DNA of 64,000 nucleotides from Chloroflexota bacterium (lineage in GTDB: Bacteria; Chloroflexota; Anaerolineae; J036; Brachytrichaceae). The notes under the pieces are model-generated. The model was given only the letters and a program-made list of their open reading frames with translations, had not been told where the DNA came from and did not search any database. Below, piece by piece: positions 27,169 through 37,048 of the stretch (the stretch's first letter is position 1; each line of letters begins with the position of its first letter). The stretch lies in NCBI GenBank assembly GCA_025354985.1, contig JANXLU010000098.1, positions 1-64,000 on the forward strand, written 5' to 3'. A program made the position numbers and the translations under genes.

Positions 27169-28266
27169 TTATTTCTTGACCGCGGCGGGTGCAAACTGTG
27201 TGCCCTTTGTGCCATTTGCGGTGTCAACCGCCCACATAAGCGTTTCGCTGTCAAACAGCGGCACGATAAGCTTGTCGCCAGCAAGCAGCGGCTTGGCCGG
27301 CAGGCGGTATTTGAGATCGGTAGGGTCCTTCCACACGCGCGCGCCATCAGCTATGTTGAGCGCATAGACCTTGGTGTCAAAGGAGGTGACGTAGACCGTG
27401 TTTCCCTTTGCCACAGGTTGACCCCTGATTGCGTCGTTGGCATCCACGCTCCATGCCTGAGCGCCAGTTTTGGCGTCAAGCGCGTAAATGCGCCCCTTGA
27501 CGTCACCAAAGATCACCTTGTCGTTTGCGACCAGGGCCTCGCTCCAGATCCACCCGTTGGTGGCAAACGTCCAGATTACCGCACCTGTGGCCGCATTAAC
27601 TGCGTAGAACTTGCTGTCGAGCGCGCCGAAATACAACACGCCATCAACCAGAGTGGGCTGCACGGCAATGGGCGCGCCGGCAATTTCAAGTTTTTGTAGC
27701 TGTTTGCCAGTTGTCGCATCTATCACATACAGCGAGTGATCCATGCCGCCCTGATATAGCTTGCCATTGGCCAGCAATGGGCGGCTCCATAGTTTGTTCT
27801 GGGTTTGGAAGCTCCAGACTTCCTTTGGTGCATTGTCCGATGGATCAATGGCATACAGGTTGCCGTCGCCATTGGGGGCAAACACAAGCTTGCCATCCGT
27901 CACCGCTCCATCAACCCATTCCTTTGGCTTGGTAAAGCGCCAGAGCTCACGACCGCTGGCCCCATCAACGCCATACAGGTTGCGTCCCTCGGCGCCCACG
28001 CCCTCGCCGAAAACGATAGCGGAGCCGACCTTGATTGGTTGACCGGCCATTGGAGCACGGGCGGCGTCGGCGGTGGTCGGGAAGATCCAAGTTTCATTGC
28101 CCGAGGTTAGCTCATAGCGATACAGGTGTGGCCCACGGGCTATAAACACGGCATCGCCGTCGATCATGGCTCCGGGGAAAGAATTTGGCGCGACTTCTCG
28201 GGAGCCGCACGCGGAAAGCAGCAACGCGGCAATGGCGGTGCCCAAAAGCAATTTAGTCTTGTTCAT
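27169..28266 (-). CDS. PQQ-like beta-propeller lipoprotein (BamB-like fold)
   Basis: A lipoprotein signal (LLLGTAIAALLLSACGS; lipobox Cys at residue 20) precedes about seven propeller blades. Typical blade ends are LYGVDGASGRELWRF, LYAIDPSDNAPKEVWSF, FYAVNAATGAVIWTF and VYALNIADGARVWKD. The protein is anchored outside the cytoplasmic membrane. Wedged 6 bp before yidC and after yidD, it may help membrane-protein or envelope assembly; the link is positional inference. It is not a proven BamB. Confidence 0.85.
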   Translation of the reverse strand: MNKTKLLLGTAIAALLLSACGSREVAPNSFPGAMIDGDAVFIARGPHLYRYELTSGNETWIFPTTADAARAPMAGQPIKVGSAIVFGEGVGAEGRNLYGVDGASGRELWRFTKPKEWVDGAVTDGKLVFAPNGDGNLYAIDPSDNAPKEVWSFQTQNKLWSRPLLANGKLYQGGMDHSLYVIDATTGKQLQKLEIAGAPIAVQPTLVDGVLYFGALDSKFYAVNAATGAVIWTFATNGWIWSEALVANDKVIFGDVKGRIYALDAKTGAQAWSVDANDAIRGQPVAKGNTVYVTSFDTKVYALNIADGARVWKDPTDLKYRLPAKPLLAGDKLIVPLFDSETLMWAVDTANGTKGTQFAPAAVKK

Positions 28267-28364
28267 ACATCGGGTTCAAAGACGCGACCGAATCGCGCGC
28301 GTGTTTGATTTGAATTATCTGTTACTCTGATTTGTGGCTTGACATTCTGCGGAACATGGTCATG

Positions 28365-28589
28365 CTACGGAACTGGATCGTAGCCACCCGGGTTAAAGGG
28401 ATGGCATCGGGCGATGCGTTTTATTCCCATCCAACCGCCCTTGAATGCACCATATTTTAAGATCGATTGGGCCGTGTATTCACTGCAACTTGGGATAAAG
28501 CGGCAGGATGGGGGCAAGGCTTTTGAAAGCGTGCGCTGATATAACCGTACCAGCGCCAAGGCGAAACGGGCCGCGCTCCTTGGCGGCAA
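28365..28589 (-). CDS. yidD: Membrane protein insertion efficiency factor YidD
   Basis: The conserved YidD core is complete: [53 protein letters not shown] and terminal YDPVP, with the family Cys residues. No ATG lies near the expected N terminus. TTG at 28589 gives 74 residues, close to the family length. The longer open frame upstream is antisense to nothing known but overlaps rnpA and is not YidD-like. YidD aids insertion of YidC/Sec clients at the membrane. Confidence 0.88.
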   Translation of the reverse strand: MPPRSAARFALALVRLYQRTLSKALPPSCRFIPSCSEYTAQSILKYGAFKGGWMGIKRIARCHPFNPGGYDPVP

Positions 28590-28609
28590 TTCCCATCGTT
28601 CCAGCGGAT

Positions 28610-29047
28610 TTACGATGATGCTCCATTCGGCGGGACTGGCATTTTTAGCAGCCGGGCATGCAGCGCGAGAGCTTGTAGCTCGGCAAGCACCGCCTGCATC
28701 CGCACAAGCGGGGCGACCATTGCAGCCGATGCGACCAGCACAACATCCCAACCATCCACGACTGGTAACACACGGACTGCTTCGCGCATTAGTCGCCGGG
28801 CTCGGTTGCGCTTCACCGCGTTCCCCACACGCTTGCTCGTAATGAAGCCCCAACGGGTGGGCTGAGTGACCCAACCGTTTGCAGAATCTGTTACCGGCGT
28901 CTGGCGCGCAGCATTTAAGGCCATCAACCTGCCACCCATTCGCGTGCCTTCACGACGTACCCGTTCAAATTCGCCGGCGCTGCGCAGCGTTTCCAATATA
29001 CAAAGCAAGAAGTGCACAACCGTCGACACAAGGCCGCAGTGGTGCAC
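28610..29047 (-). CDS. rnpA: Ribonuclease P protein component
   Basis: The RnpA pattern is present: [21 protein letters not shown], the basic signature [19 protein letters not shown] and [10 protein letters not shown], then a [13 protein letters not shown] strand. It binds RNase P RNA and assists 5' processing of pre-tRNAs. GTG at 29047 is the longest start, but the conserved part begins only near residue 18, so an internal GTG at 29017 or TTG at 29008 or 28996 may be the true start. It lies between rpmH and yidD in the standard order. The terminal Gly/Ala-Ser-Ser residues overlap the long yidD frame. Confidence 0.9.
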   Translation of the reverse strand: MHHCGLVSTVVHFLLCILETLRSAGEFERVRREGTRMGGRLMALNAARQTPVTDSANGWVTQPTRWGFITSKRVGNAVKRNRARRLMREAVRVLPVVDGWDVVLVASAAMVAPLVRMQAVLAELQALALHARLLKMPVPPNGASS

Positions 29048-29072
29048 TTCAATGCTTGTGAAGAGCGGCTGC

Positions 29073-29297
29073 TTACTTGGAACCCTTGGTGCCCTGTGGG
29101 CTGCGGGCTGGTGAATACTTTGCGTTCCAGTTCACCTTTTTAGCCGAGTTGTTCATTGAAACCGACAATACGTGCCGTCCGCGGGCTCGGCGGGCCGAAA
29201 TTACTTTGCGTCCATTGGCGGTGGCCATGCGCTCGCGGAAACCGTGTGTGCGCAGACGGCGGCGAATGCGTGGTTGATATGTTCGAATCTTTCCCAT
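29073..29297 (-). CDS. rpmH: Ribosomal protein L34 with C-terminal extension
   Basis: The first 45 residues are classic L34 ([20 protein letters not shown], then [20 protein letters not shown]). The family normally stops there at 44-46 residues. This protein runs on for about 28 more ([20 protein letters not shown] and onward), basic and probably disordered. The extension ends 25 bp before the annotated rnpA start. L34 is an essential late-assembly 50S protein. A perfect TATAAT lies about 50 bp upstream. Confidence 0.93.
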   Translation of the reverse strand: MGKIRTYQPRIRRRLRTHGFRERMATANGRKVISARRARGRHVLSVSMNNSAKKVNWNAKYSPARSPQGTKGSK

Positions 29298-29347
29298 GTC
29301 TGTTTCGTACCTTTTGATCCTGTATGATCTAAATTTGAGAGCAAATG

Positions 29348-29353
29348 ATTATA
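29348..29353 (-). promoter_or_regulatory. -10 box (TATAAT) upstream of rpmH
   Basis: On the minus strand GGTATAATCATTTG lies about 50 bp before the rpmH ATG, which is a usual position for the rpmH operon promoter. A convincing -35 is not visible. dnaA, the common neighbour of rpmH, is absent, and no DnaA-box cluster was seen in the 147-bp gap. Confidence 0.5.
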
Positions 29354-29444
29354 CCGCAGGCATGCCAGCCAGGGTGCATTAGTCCCTTCTCAACGACCTT
29401 CCCCGTGCATCAAGGCAACCTGAGCGGCGCAGTGCGATTCCAAT

Positions 29445-31160
29445 CTAAAAAAGTCCAACTACCCGGCCATCTATTAGATCAACCTTCTCAAACGCCGGGT
29501 GCTTACTAAGCCCGGGCATGGTGCGCATGTCGCCGCAGAGCGGATATAGGAAGCCCGCGCCAACCGAGGCGCGCACGTCGCGGATGGGCAACCGAAAGCC
29601 TGAAGGTGCACCCAGAAGGGAAGCATCGTGAGACAGGCTCAAATGAGTCTTGGCCATGCAAATGGGCAGGTTTCCAAACCCCAGCCGCGTGTATTGGGCT
29701 ATCCGCTCCTCTGCCGCATCACTATAGTCCACACCTGCCGCGCCATATATTTCGCGGGCAATGGTCTCGATCTTGGTCTTAATCGATTGATCCAGTTCAT
29801 AGAGAAACCGGAATTGGCTCGGCTTGGCGCAGGCGGTCATTACGGCTTGCGCCAACTCCACGCCACCCTCGCCGCCCTCCGCCCAAATTGTGCTGACAAA
29901 TGCGCCTTCGGCGCCGGCTTCGAGCGACACGCGACGGATAACATTCATCTCGGCCGGGGTATCGGTGGTGAATTTGTTGACCGCCACTACTACGGGCACG
30001 CCATATTTGCGCGCGTTTTGAATCTGACGGGTTAGGTTGGCGCAGCCACGCTCAAGCGCGGGCAGGTTTTCCTCGATCAGCTCACGGGGCAGCGCCTTTC
30101 CCGCGACGACTTTGCCCAAGCCGCCGTGCATCTTGAGCGCCCGTACGGTGGCGACCATAACCACGCAATCGGGCGTCAGCCCGCTGGCGCGGCACTTGAT
30201 GTCCATAAACTTCTCCATCCCCATATCCGCGCCAAAGCCACTCTCGGTGATTACATAGTCGGCCAGCTTTAGGGCCAGCTGGTCGGACACCACACTACTG
30301 TTACCGTGGGCGATGTTTGCAAATGGCCCGGCGTGCACGAACACTGGAGATCCCTCCAACGTCTGCATAAGCGTAGGCATGATGGCGTCTCTCAACAAAA
30401 CGGTCATGGCCCCAGCCACCTTTAGTTGCTCGGCGGTGACCATTTCACCGTATACATCCAGCCCAACAACGATTTTGCCCAGTCGCGCGCGCAGGTCGGG
30501 CAGGCTGGTGGCCAGGGCAAGGATTGCCATCACCTCGCTGGCCACGGCGATGTCGTAACCGGTGTCGCGGGGCACACCATCTTGAGGGCCACCTTGACCG
30601 ATTTTGATCGAACGGAGCGCGCGGTCGTTGATATCTACCACGCGGCGCAAGGTGATGGCGGCCGGGTCGATTTGCAGTGCGTTCCCGTGAAATAGGTGAT
30701 TGTCGACTGCAGCGCAAAGCAGATTATGCGCCGCGCTGACCGCGTGGATGTCACCGGTCAGGTGCAAATTGAAGTCCTCCATCGGCACCACCTGCGAATA
30801 ACCGCCGCCGGCTGCTCCGCCCTTTATGCCAAATGTCGGGCCCATGCTGGGCTGGCGGATGCAGGTAAACACACGCTGTTTAAGGTGGTGGAGCGCCTGG
30901 CTCAGGCCGATGGTCGTGGTCGTTTTGCCCTCACCCAACGGTGTGGGCGTGATTGCGGTCACGTCGATGTATTTGCCGTTTGGTCGCGCCGCGAGCTTGT
31001 CGCGAATGTCCAGATGCACTTTGGCTTTCGTGCGTCCGTAGTAATCGAAATCGTCCTCAGTCAGCCCAATTGCGGCGGCGATCTGTTTGATCGGCAGAAT
31101 GGTGGCGGCCTGGGCGATGTCCAGATCGGATGGGACGGGGGTGACACGTGTGGGTAGCAT
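29445..31160 (-). CDS. fhs: Formate-tetrahydrofolate ligase
   Basis: The 571-residue protein is full length for FTHFS. The ATP-binding element [18 protein letters not shown], the [20 protein letters not shown] segment and [14 protein letters not shown] are all diagnostic. [19 protein letters not shown] also matches. It makes 10-formyl-THF from formate, ATP and THF in the cytoplasm, feeding purine and fMet synthesis or one-carbon assimilation. It follows the aminotransferase gene by 9 bp, so both are likely co-transcribed. Confidence 0.96.
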   Translation of the reverse strand: MLPTRVTPVPSDLDIAQAATILPIKQIAAAIGLTEDDFDYYGRTKAKVHLDIRDKLAARPNGKYIDVTAITPTPLGEGKTTTTIGLSQALHHLKQRVFTCIRQPSMGPTFGIKGGAAGGGYSQVVPMEDFNLHLTGDIHAVSAAHNLLCAAVDNHLFHGNALQIDPAAITLRRVVDINDRALRSIKIGQGGPQDGVPRDTGYDIAVASEVMAILALATSLPDLRARLGKIVVGLDVYGEMVTAEQLKVAGAMTVLLRDAIMPTLMQTLEGSPVFVHAGPFANIAHGNSSVVSDQLALKLADYVITESGFGADMGMEKFMDIKCRASGLTPDCVVMVATVRALKMHGGLGKVVAGKALPRELIEENLPALERGCANLTRQIQNARKYGVPVVVAVNKFTTDTPAEMNVIRRVSLEAGAEGAFVSTIWAEGGEGGVELAQAVMTACAKPSQFRFLYELDQSIKTKIETIAREIYGAAGVDYSDAAEERIAQYTRLGFGNLPICMAKTHLSLSHDASLLGAPSGFRLPIRDVRASVGAGFLYPLCGDMRTMPGLSKHPAFEKVDLIDGRVVGLF

Positions 31161-31169
31161 TTGAATGGT

Positions 31170-32504
31170 TTATCTGGCACCTGATTCGCTTAGCTGGGCT
31201 GCAAGCGGCTTCACGTCTTGTAGCGCTTCACTAAACAGCATGACAGCGCGATCGATATCGGTACTCTCCATAACTGTACTGATGCAAAACTCGCCGCGGG
31301 CTGCGGAGAAGAGACCGCGGTTCATCAAGGCCAGGTGATGCATATAGGGCAGTTGGCCGACTGCGGCAAACCCGGCACCAATCTCCTCCATGTTATTCAC
31401 CGGACCGGCGTGCCAGTGTACCTGGATGAGCGAACCAACGTGGCTGGTTTTACCCGGTATGCCAGCCTCCACAAAGGCCTCGTCAAAGCCCTGGGCCAAT
31501 CGGTCGCCCAGTGCGTTGATGCGATCTATGGCAGGCTGATCGAGTAGGCGCAGCGAGGCCATGCCCGCGGCTGTGGTGATCGCATGTCCATTGAAGGTGC
31601 CTGATTGCATAATGGCGCCTGGCGTCCGCGGGTCATATTGCTGCATAATCTCGCGACGTCCGCCAAAGGCGCCCACTGCGTAGCCACCGCCAATGATCTT
31701 GCCCATTGCCGTCAGGTCAGGGGTGACGCCACTTAGCTTTTGATATCCGCCCTCGTGAAGACGCAGGGTCACCACTTCATCAAAGACCAGCAGCACATTA
31801 AAGCGGTCGGCCAATGCACGCAAGCCGGACAGGTAGCCGGGCAACGGCACTGGTATTCCGCCGGAGTTTGGCACGGGTTCAAGCACGATGGCGGCGGTAG
31901 TAGCGGAATGTGCTTCTAACGCGCGCTCAGCCTCGACCAAGTCGTTATAAGGCACCCAATGAATGTGTTGGTGGATGCCTGCCGCGATTCCGCGATCCCG
32001 ATCCGGGTCGCAACTGGCCCCGGCCCAGTCGTGCGAGCCATGGTATGAGCCGGACATGCGAATGATGTCATCCCGACCAGTGTAAGCGCGAGCGGCGCGC
32101 ATGGCCATGCCCGTGGCCTCACTGCCCGAATGAGTGAAGCGCAGGAGTTGCACCCCTGGCACCCTTGTACAAATAAGTTCGGCCAGCTCAATCTGACCCG
32201 TTAGCGGCGAGGCATAAACCGAGCCATGCGGGAGCTGTTCGCGCGCTGCCGCCAATAGCGTCGGGTGGGCATGCCCGTGAACCAAAGAGGTGTAGTTATT
32301 TAGGAAATCAAGGTAGACGTTCCCATCCACATCCGTCACCTGCGTGCCTGCGCCATGGGTCATGTATACCGGATAGGGTGAGAAGAACACACCGCTGCGC
32401 GTGTCACCGCCAGGGAGCACGGCTTGGGCACGTTGGTTGAGTATCGCTGACTTTTTTGTGCGCGAGCGGAATGCGTCCAGGATGTGTCTACTGGGGTCGA
32501 TCAT
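31170..32504 (-). CDS. Class III aminotransferase, glutamate-1-semialdehyde aminomutase-like
   Basis: With the start at ATG 32504 the protein has 444 residues and a PLP fold-type I layout. VTDVDGNVYLDFLNNYTSL, SGSEATGMAMRAARAYTGRD, the FDEVVTLRLHEGGYQ aspartate, and the Schiff-base lysine in MGKIIGGGYAVGAFGGR are visible. The start QRAQAVLPGGDTRSG resembles HemL. No other haem genes are nearby, and related subfamilies act on other amino compounds, so HemL itself is not claimed. Upstream residues to 32567 look non-coding. Confidence 0.82.
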   Translation of the reverse strand: MIDPSRHILDAFRSRTKKSAILNQRAQAVLPGGDTRSGVFFSPYPVYMTHGAGTQVTDVDGNVYLDFLNNYTSLVHGHAHPTLLAAAREQLPHGSVYASPLTGQIELAELICTRVPGVQLLRFTHSGSEATGMAMRAARAYTGRDDIIRMSGSYHGSHDWAGASCDPDRDRGIAAGIHQHIHWVPYNDLVEAERALEAHSATTAAIVLEPVPNSGGIPVPLPGYLSGLRALADRFNVLLVFDEVVTLRLHEGGYQKLSGVTPDLTAMGKIIGGGYAVGAFGGRREIMQQYDPRTPGAIMQSGTFNGHAITTAAGMASLRLLDQPAIDRINALGDRLAQGFDEAFVEAGIPGKTSHVGSLIQVHWHAGPVNNMEEIGAGFAAVGQLPYMHHLALMNRGLFSAARGEFCISTVMESTDIDRAVMLFSEALQDVKPLAAQLSESGAR

Positions 32505-32972
32505 GGTGTCTAGTATGCACTGATTCTTCGAAATCGGTTCAAACCAAATTGCTCGACTATAGGCCACGCAAAGTCGCTACTAGGCAAGCGCAACACAATT
32601 TATTGCTTCAATTAGTTGGCCAGCATCGGTGCACCGTGTTGGCCTTCAAACGTGCGCCACTCCAAAGCCTACCTAATTATGTCAGTGGCACCTGGTTGGA
32701 ACAGCCAGTGAGTTTGGTAGTACTTTTGAGACTATCGCAACGGAGGTGGCGCGTTCGCCGACTCAGTGTGTGCGCCGCGTGGACCTGCTATTCACGATCA
32801 ACTCACCGTTGGAGTAGGAACTGGGCGCATATCAGCACGCGTTGTATGTCCAGAAGGATTTTTGTCTGTCGCCTATAAAACGTTAACGCATCCTGTGTAT
32901 CATGGCTCAATATGCTCAACGTAGTGTGGCGGTTACGCGGCTATGCGGTTGCGCGGTTCGAAAACATACATC
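32505..32972. other. 468-bp intergenic region between divergent genes
   Basis: The stretch separates the aminotransferase (minus) from the first solute-binding protein (plus). An open frame crosses it, but its product is basic, Cys/Arg/Trp-rich and without a family look, so I do not call it a gene. TATAAA near 32874 is a possible -10 for the downstream pair. No RNA gene or repeat was seen. Confidence 0.4.
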
Positions 32973-34136
32973 ATGAAGAGCCAGAGACTACTGTTTGTGG
33001 GGATTATTGCGGTGGCGGCACTGTTCGTGGGCGGACTACTGCTGGTTCGCAATTTCGTGCCCGGCGCCAACCCGACTGTTACCGTGACGCTGCTCTACTC
33101 AACGGAAAAGGAAGACTGGTTGAAAAGCATGGTTCCGCAGTTTGAGGCAAGCTCTTTTGGCCGGGTAAACGGTCACCCGATCAAGGTTGAGATGAAAAAA
33201 CTGGGGTCTCGCGAGGTCTACCTCAGTGTCTTAAACGGCGAAGAAAAGCCCGACATTATCAGCCCGGCCAGCATGTTGCAAATCGCCATTCTGGAGGATG
33301 AGTCTCGTAAAAAATTTGGCACACCACTGGTTACCGTGGCCGATCGCAATTTGTGCAAGCCTGTGGTGTCTACGCCGCTGGTGTTTGTCGGTTGGCGCGA
33401 ACGCGTGGATACCCTTTGGCCATCAGGCCCTGGCCCGGACGCCTGGAAGAAACTCCAAACCGCGATGATGGATCAGCGCGGCTGGTCGGCCTTTGGGAAG
33501 CCTGAGTGGGGCTATCTAAAGTTCAGCCACACCAACCCGCTCCTGTCAAACAGCGGTTTCCAGGCAATTGTGCTTATGGCATATGATCAAACCCGGAAGA
33601 CCAGTGGGCTGTCCTCGGCGGATATTTTGGCCAACAAGGATTTTCAAACTTGGTTCCAGGGCATGGAAGGCAACATCACCCAGTTCGGAAGCAGCACAGG
33701 CGACATGATGAAAGAGATGGTCACCTATGGTCCAAGCCGATTCGACATGCTCGCGTTATATGAATCGGTGGCCATCGAACAAGCCACGAATGCAAAGAAT
33801 CGGTACGGCGACCTTCGGGTGTATTACCCGCCCGCCACACTGGTCAGCGATCATCCATTTTGCGTGTTAAACGCCAGTTGGGTAAACACAGAACATCGTG
33901 ACGCTGCGATCAGTTTTACCAACTACCTGCTTGGCAGGCCTGCACAGGAAGCGGCGCTGCTGAATCATGGCTTTAGACCGACCAGCCGCGAGGTGCCGCT
34001 GGATCAAGCCGGAAGTCCGTTTATCAAATTCGCCGACCTGGGCCTCAAGATTGGCTTGCCGCCCGAGGTGCAGTTGCCGCCCGGTGACGTTTTGAGCACA
34101 CTGCTCGACTTTTGGACGCGCACTACAAAAAATTAG
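32973..34136 (+). CDS. Extracellular solute-binding protein, membrane anchored
   Basis: Starting at ATG 32973 (MKSQRLLFVG), one N-terminal hydrophobic helix is followed by a bacterial solute-binding fold of about 360 residues. It contains TVTLLYSTEKEDWLKSMVPQFE at the start, an SPASMLQIAILE segment and KPEWGYLKFSHTNPLLSNSGFQA. The next gene encodes the same fold (LIYGSEKKDWLEPQ-like start, YPEWGAFKFGHTHPFFSNSG), so the two are tandem paralogues separated by 3 bp. No ABC permease or ATPase follows, so it may work without a transporter as part of a sensing or envelope complex. Confidence 0.82.
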   Translation: MKSQRLLFVGIIAVAALFVGGLLLVRNFVPGANPTVTVTLLYSTEKEDWLKSMVPQFEASSFGRVNGHPIKVEMKKLGSREVYLSVLNGEEKPDIISPASMLQIAILEDESRKKFGTPLVTVADRNLCKPVVSTPLVFVGWRERVDTLWPSGPGPDAWKKLQTAMMDQRGWSAFGKPEWGYLKFSHTNPLLSNSGFQAIVLMAYDQTRKTSGLSSADILANKDFQTWFQGMEGNITQFGSSTGDMMKEMVTYGPSRFDMLALYESVAIEQATNAKNRYGDLRVYYPPATLVSDHPFCVLNASWVNTEHRDAAISFTNYLLGRPAQEAALLNHGFRPTSREVPLDQAGSPFIKFADLGLKIGLPPEVQLPPGDVLSTLLDFWTRTTKN

Positions 34137-34139
34137 GCT

Positions 34140-35825
34140 ATGAAAAAGTTTCAATTTGCCACAATCGCTCTTGCGTTGCTCACCGCGTGCTCAAATAGCG
34201 GCGGTGCGACCGGTACACGCACGGCTCCGACATCCGCCAACACGGTAAAGGTAACCGTGATTTATGGCTCCGAAAAGAAAGACTGGTTGGAGCCACAGGT
34301 CGTCAAGTTCAACGCTGCGCGCCTGAAGACCGTTGCGGGCACGACCGTGGTGGTTGAGGCTACCGCCATGGGTTCGGTTGAATCTGCGGACGGTATCTTG
34401 AAGGGTGACCTGCAGCCAACAGTTTGGAGCCCGGCCTCATCCATATATATTCCGGTGGCGAACCTGGAGTGGCGCAAGAAGAATACAAGTGACTTGGTGG
34501 ATGGCAAAGTGAATGATCTGGTACTTAGCCCGGTCGTCATCGCCATGTGGAAGCCAATGGCCGAGGCGCTCGGCTGGCCGGCCAAGCAGCTTGGCTGGGC
34601 GGATATTGCCAGGCTGAGTACCGCAGGAAAGGGTTGGGACACATATGGGTATCCCGAGTGGGGTGCCTTTAAGTTTGGCCATACGCATCCATTCTTTAGT
34701 AACAGCGGCGTGACGGCCATGCTCGCTATGGCATATGCGGGATCGGGAAAACAACGCGGGCTTACGCTGGACGACGTTGCCAACCCGGCCACGCGCAAAT
34801 TTGTCGAAAGTGTACAAAGCAGCGTCATTCACTACGGTAGCAGCACCGGTTTTTTTGGTGATCGCATGTTTGATCGCGGCCCGTCTTATTTGAGTGCGGC
34901 GGTTCTATACGAAAACCTGATCGTTGCTCAGGAAGACAAGCGCATCAAGGGCCAAAGCGCACAGCTCCCGGTGGTGGCCATCTATCCGCAGGAAGGCACA
35001 TTCTGGGCCAACAACCCGTACGCCGTGCTAAATGCGCCGTGGGTAACAAAGGATCAACGAGACGGTGCTGCGGTGTTTGAAAAATTCCTGCTTGACAGAC
35101 CCCAGCAGCTTGCCGCACTCGAGTTTGGTTGGCGCCCTGCTGACCCGGCGATTGGGCTGTCCGCGCCGCTGGATGCCGACCACGGGGTGGATACTACACA
35201 ACCCAAGACCGTGCTTGAGGTGCCGACGGCGGATGTCATCCAAGCCACGCAAAGCCTTTGGAAGACCGCGAAGAAGCCCGTCGATGTAACCGTGGTTTTG
35301 GATATTTCAGGGAGCATGCAGGGTGCGCGCATTGCCTCGGCAAGACAGAGCCTGCAGCAGTTTATTGGTTTGTTGGATGACCGTGATCGACTGCGGGTGG
35401 TTTTGTTTAGCACGACCGCGAAAGAACTCTCGCCATTGACCGCGCTTGGGCCCAAGCGGGATGAACTGCTGCGCAGGGTGGGGGGCATTATTGAAGGCGG
35501 TGACACCCGCTTGTTTGACACCGTACTGGAGACTTACAAGGCCCTTGCAAAGGACGGAGACCCCAGGAACATACGCGCCCTGGTTGTGCTGACCGACGGT
35601 GAAGATAACCAGTCAAACCCGGCTTCAAAAGCCGAGCTGACCCGAATAAGCGACGCGCGCGGTGGTGAAGGTGGCAGCAGCATCAAAATCTTTACAATCG
35701 CATATGGCACTGAGGCGCCAACAAAGGCGTTGCAGGAAATTGCCGAGCCTTCCGGTGGCAAACAATATTCCAGCAATCCAGCGAATATCCGCAGCATTTA
35801 CTCCGAGATTGCGACCTTCTTCTAG
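34140..35825 (+). CDS. Substrate-binding lipoprotein fused to VWA domain
   Basis: The 561-residue protein starts with a lipoprotein signal (IALALLTACSNSG, Cys at about residue 17). A solute-binding domain paralogous to the upstream gene spans about 40-370. A von Willebrand factor A domain follows from about 378, with MIDAS residues in VVLDISGSMQG, a threonine in GGDTRLFDT and LVVLTDGEDNQ. VWA domains bind protein partners through a metal ion. The pairing of a plain binding protein with a binding-VWA fusion suggests a membrane-surface complex. The ligand is unknown. Confidence 0.87.
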   Translation: MKKFQFATIALALLTACSNSGGATGTRTAPTSANTVKVTVIYGSEKKDWLEPQVVKFNAARLKTVAGTTVVVEATAMGSVESADGILKGDLQPTVWSPASSIYIPVANLEWRKKNTSDLVDGKVNDLVLSPVVIAMWKPMAEALGWPAKQLGWADIARLSTAGKGWDTYGYPEWGAFKFGHTHPFFSNSGVTAMLAMAYAGSGKQRGLTLDDVANPATRKFVESVQSSVIHYGSSTGFFGDRMFDRGPSYLSAAVLYENLIVAQEDKRIKGQSAQLPVVAIYPQEGTFWANNPYAVLNAPWVTKDQRDGAAVFEKFLLDRPQQLAALEFGWRPADPAIGLSAPLDADHGVDTTQPKTVLEVPTADVIQATQSLWKTAKKPVDVTVVLDISGSMQGARIASARQSLQQFIGLLDDRDRLRVVLFSTTAKELSPLTALGPKRDELLRRVGGIIEGGDTRLFDTVLETYKALAKDGDPRNIRALVVLTDGEDNQSNPASKAELTRISDARGGEGGSSIKIFTIAYGTEAPTKALQEIAEPSGGKQYSSNPANIRSIYSEIATFF

Positions 35826-35859
35826 GGGTTGCGGGATCGATGGACACAGCGCAACAATA

Positions 35860-36420
35860 ATGGACATGCAACTTGTTTGGCCTTCTAAAGAATATCTGGT
35901 TGGTTATCGCGTTGCGCTGGAACGAGGTTGGTCGGCCAATACTACCCAAAATACCGCGTCCGAGGAGTTGGCTCATAGTGCCCGCGATCCGGAAGGTTTT
36001 TTAAACAATCTCGTTGACCGCGAAGCTTCGGGGCCACCCATTGTCCAGCCCGATGGGAGCGCACGACCGCGCATTCCGGGCTACCGCAAATGGATGTGGG
36101 ACGGTGAGTTATGTGGCAGTATCGGTCTTCGCTGGGTGTTTGGAATGAATACCCTTCCGTTGCATGTTCTGGGACACATTGGTTATTCCGTGGTTCCTTG
36201 GAAACGCCGGCTGGGCTATGCCACGCGTGCGCTTGGACTGTTGCTGCCCGAGGCCCGCGCCGAGGGATTGGTGTACGTGGATATCACCACCGACGTTGAC
36301 AACCTGCCTTCGCAGCGTGTGATTTTGGCCAATGGGGGCAGGTTGATTGAGCAGTTTGTTCCGGTGGCGGAGCCCGATCGACGTCCGATCCTGCGCTTTC
36401 GCATCACCCTGCCACCGTAA
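35860..36420 (+). CDS. GNAT family N-acetyltransferase
   Basis: The start is ATG 35860, 34 bp after the VWA gene stop; an earlier in-frame start would run antisense-like through that gene. The 186-residue product shows the GNAT core HIGYSVVPWKRRLGYATRALGLLL (Q/RxxGxG/A acetyl-CoA loop as RRLGYA) and late VDITTDVDNLPSQRVILANGG. It probably acetylates a small amine; the substrate is unknown. A second, unrelated-subfamily GNAT follows 25 bp downstream. Confidence 0.83.
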   Translation: MDMQLVWPSKEYLVGYRVALERGWSANTTQNTASEELAHSARDPEGFLNNLVDREASGPPIVQPDGSARPRIPGYRKWMWDGELCGSIGLRWVFGMNTLPLHVLGHIGYSVVPWKRRLGYATRALGLLLPEARAEGLVYVDITTDVDNLPSQRVILANGGRLIEQFVPVAEPDRRPILRFRITLPP

Positions 36421-36445
36421 TACCGCATCCATCATAATTGATGCC

Positions 36446-37048
36446 ATGATTACCCTGCAACCAAAAACAATTGAGGGTCGTGGCCTGCGTCTTGAACCAC
36501 TGTCGTATGATCATGTTGATGGTCTGCAGGCGGCATGTGCGGATGGAAACATATGGGAGCTGTGGTACACATCCGCTCCAAAACCTGAAAATACGAAAGC
36601 GTATATTGACGCGGCACTGGCTGGCCAAGCTTCCGGGCATATGCTTCCCTGGGCGGTTCGTGAGCTAAGCACCGGGGCAATCATAGGCTCCACCCGATAT
36701 CATGACGTGATGGCCGCGATTGATCGGGTCGAAATTGGCTACACCTGGTATGCCAAAAGGTGGCAGCGCAGCCATGCCAACACCAGTTGCAAGCTCCTGC
36801 TCTTTACACACGGTTTTGAAACACTTGGCTGCGAGGTCATCGGGCTGCGCACCGACAATTTCAACTTTGCATCCCAGAACGCAATTGCCGCTCTCGGCGC
36901 CAAAAAGGACGGCGTGATACGACATCACGCAGCCAGACCGAACGGCACGGTCCGGGATACGGTCATGTTTAGCGTTTTAAAACATGAATGGCCGGATGTA
37001 AAACGGCACCTCGAATTCCGGCTCGCGCGCCACGCAGGTAAGGATTAG
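36446..37048 (+). CDS. GNAT family N-acetyltransferase, RimJ/RimL-like
   Basis: ATG 36446 gives 200 residues starting MITLQPKTIEGRGLRLEPL, the usual RimJ/RimL opening. VEIGYTWYAKRWQRSHANTS carries the acetyl-CoA-binding loop and LRTDNFNFASQNAIAALGA is the conserved late helix. The longer frame from 36347 overlaps the previous gene and lacks similarity. The targets may be protein N termini or small molecules. Confidence 0.85.
   Translation: MITLQPKTIEGRGLRLEPLSYDHVDGLQAACADGNIWELWYTSAPKPENTKAYIDAALAGQASGHMLPWAVRELSTGAIIGSTRYHDVMAAIDRVEIGYTWYAKRWQRSHANTSCKLLLFTHGFETLGCEVIGLRTDNFNFASQNAIAALGAKKDGVIRHHAARPNGTVRDTVMFSVLKHEWPDVKRHLEFRLARHAGKD

Noticed and set aside
29298-29444. Replication origin next to rpmH
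   Set aside because: No DnaA-box cluster, AT-rich unwinding element or dnaA/dnaN gene is visible.
32505-32878. A 140-residue open frame in the long intergenic gap
   Set aside because: It overlaps the aminotransferase gene antisense and its product is Cys/Arg/Trp-rich without domain character.
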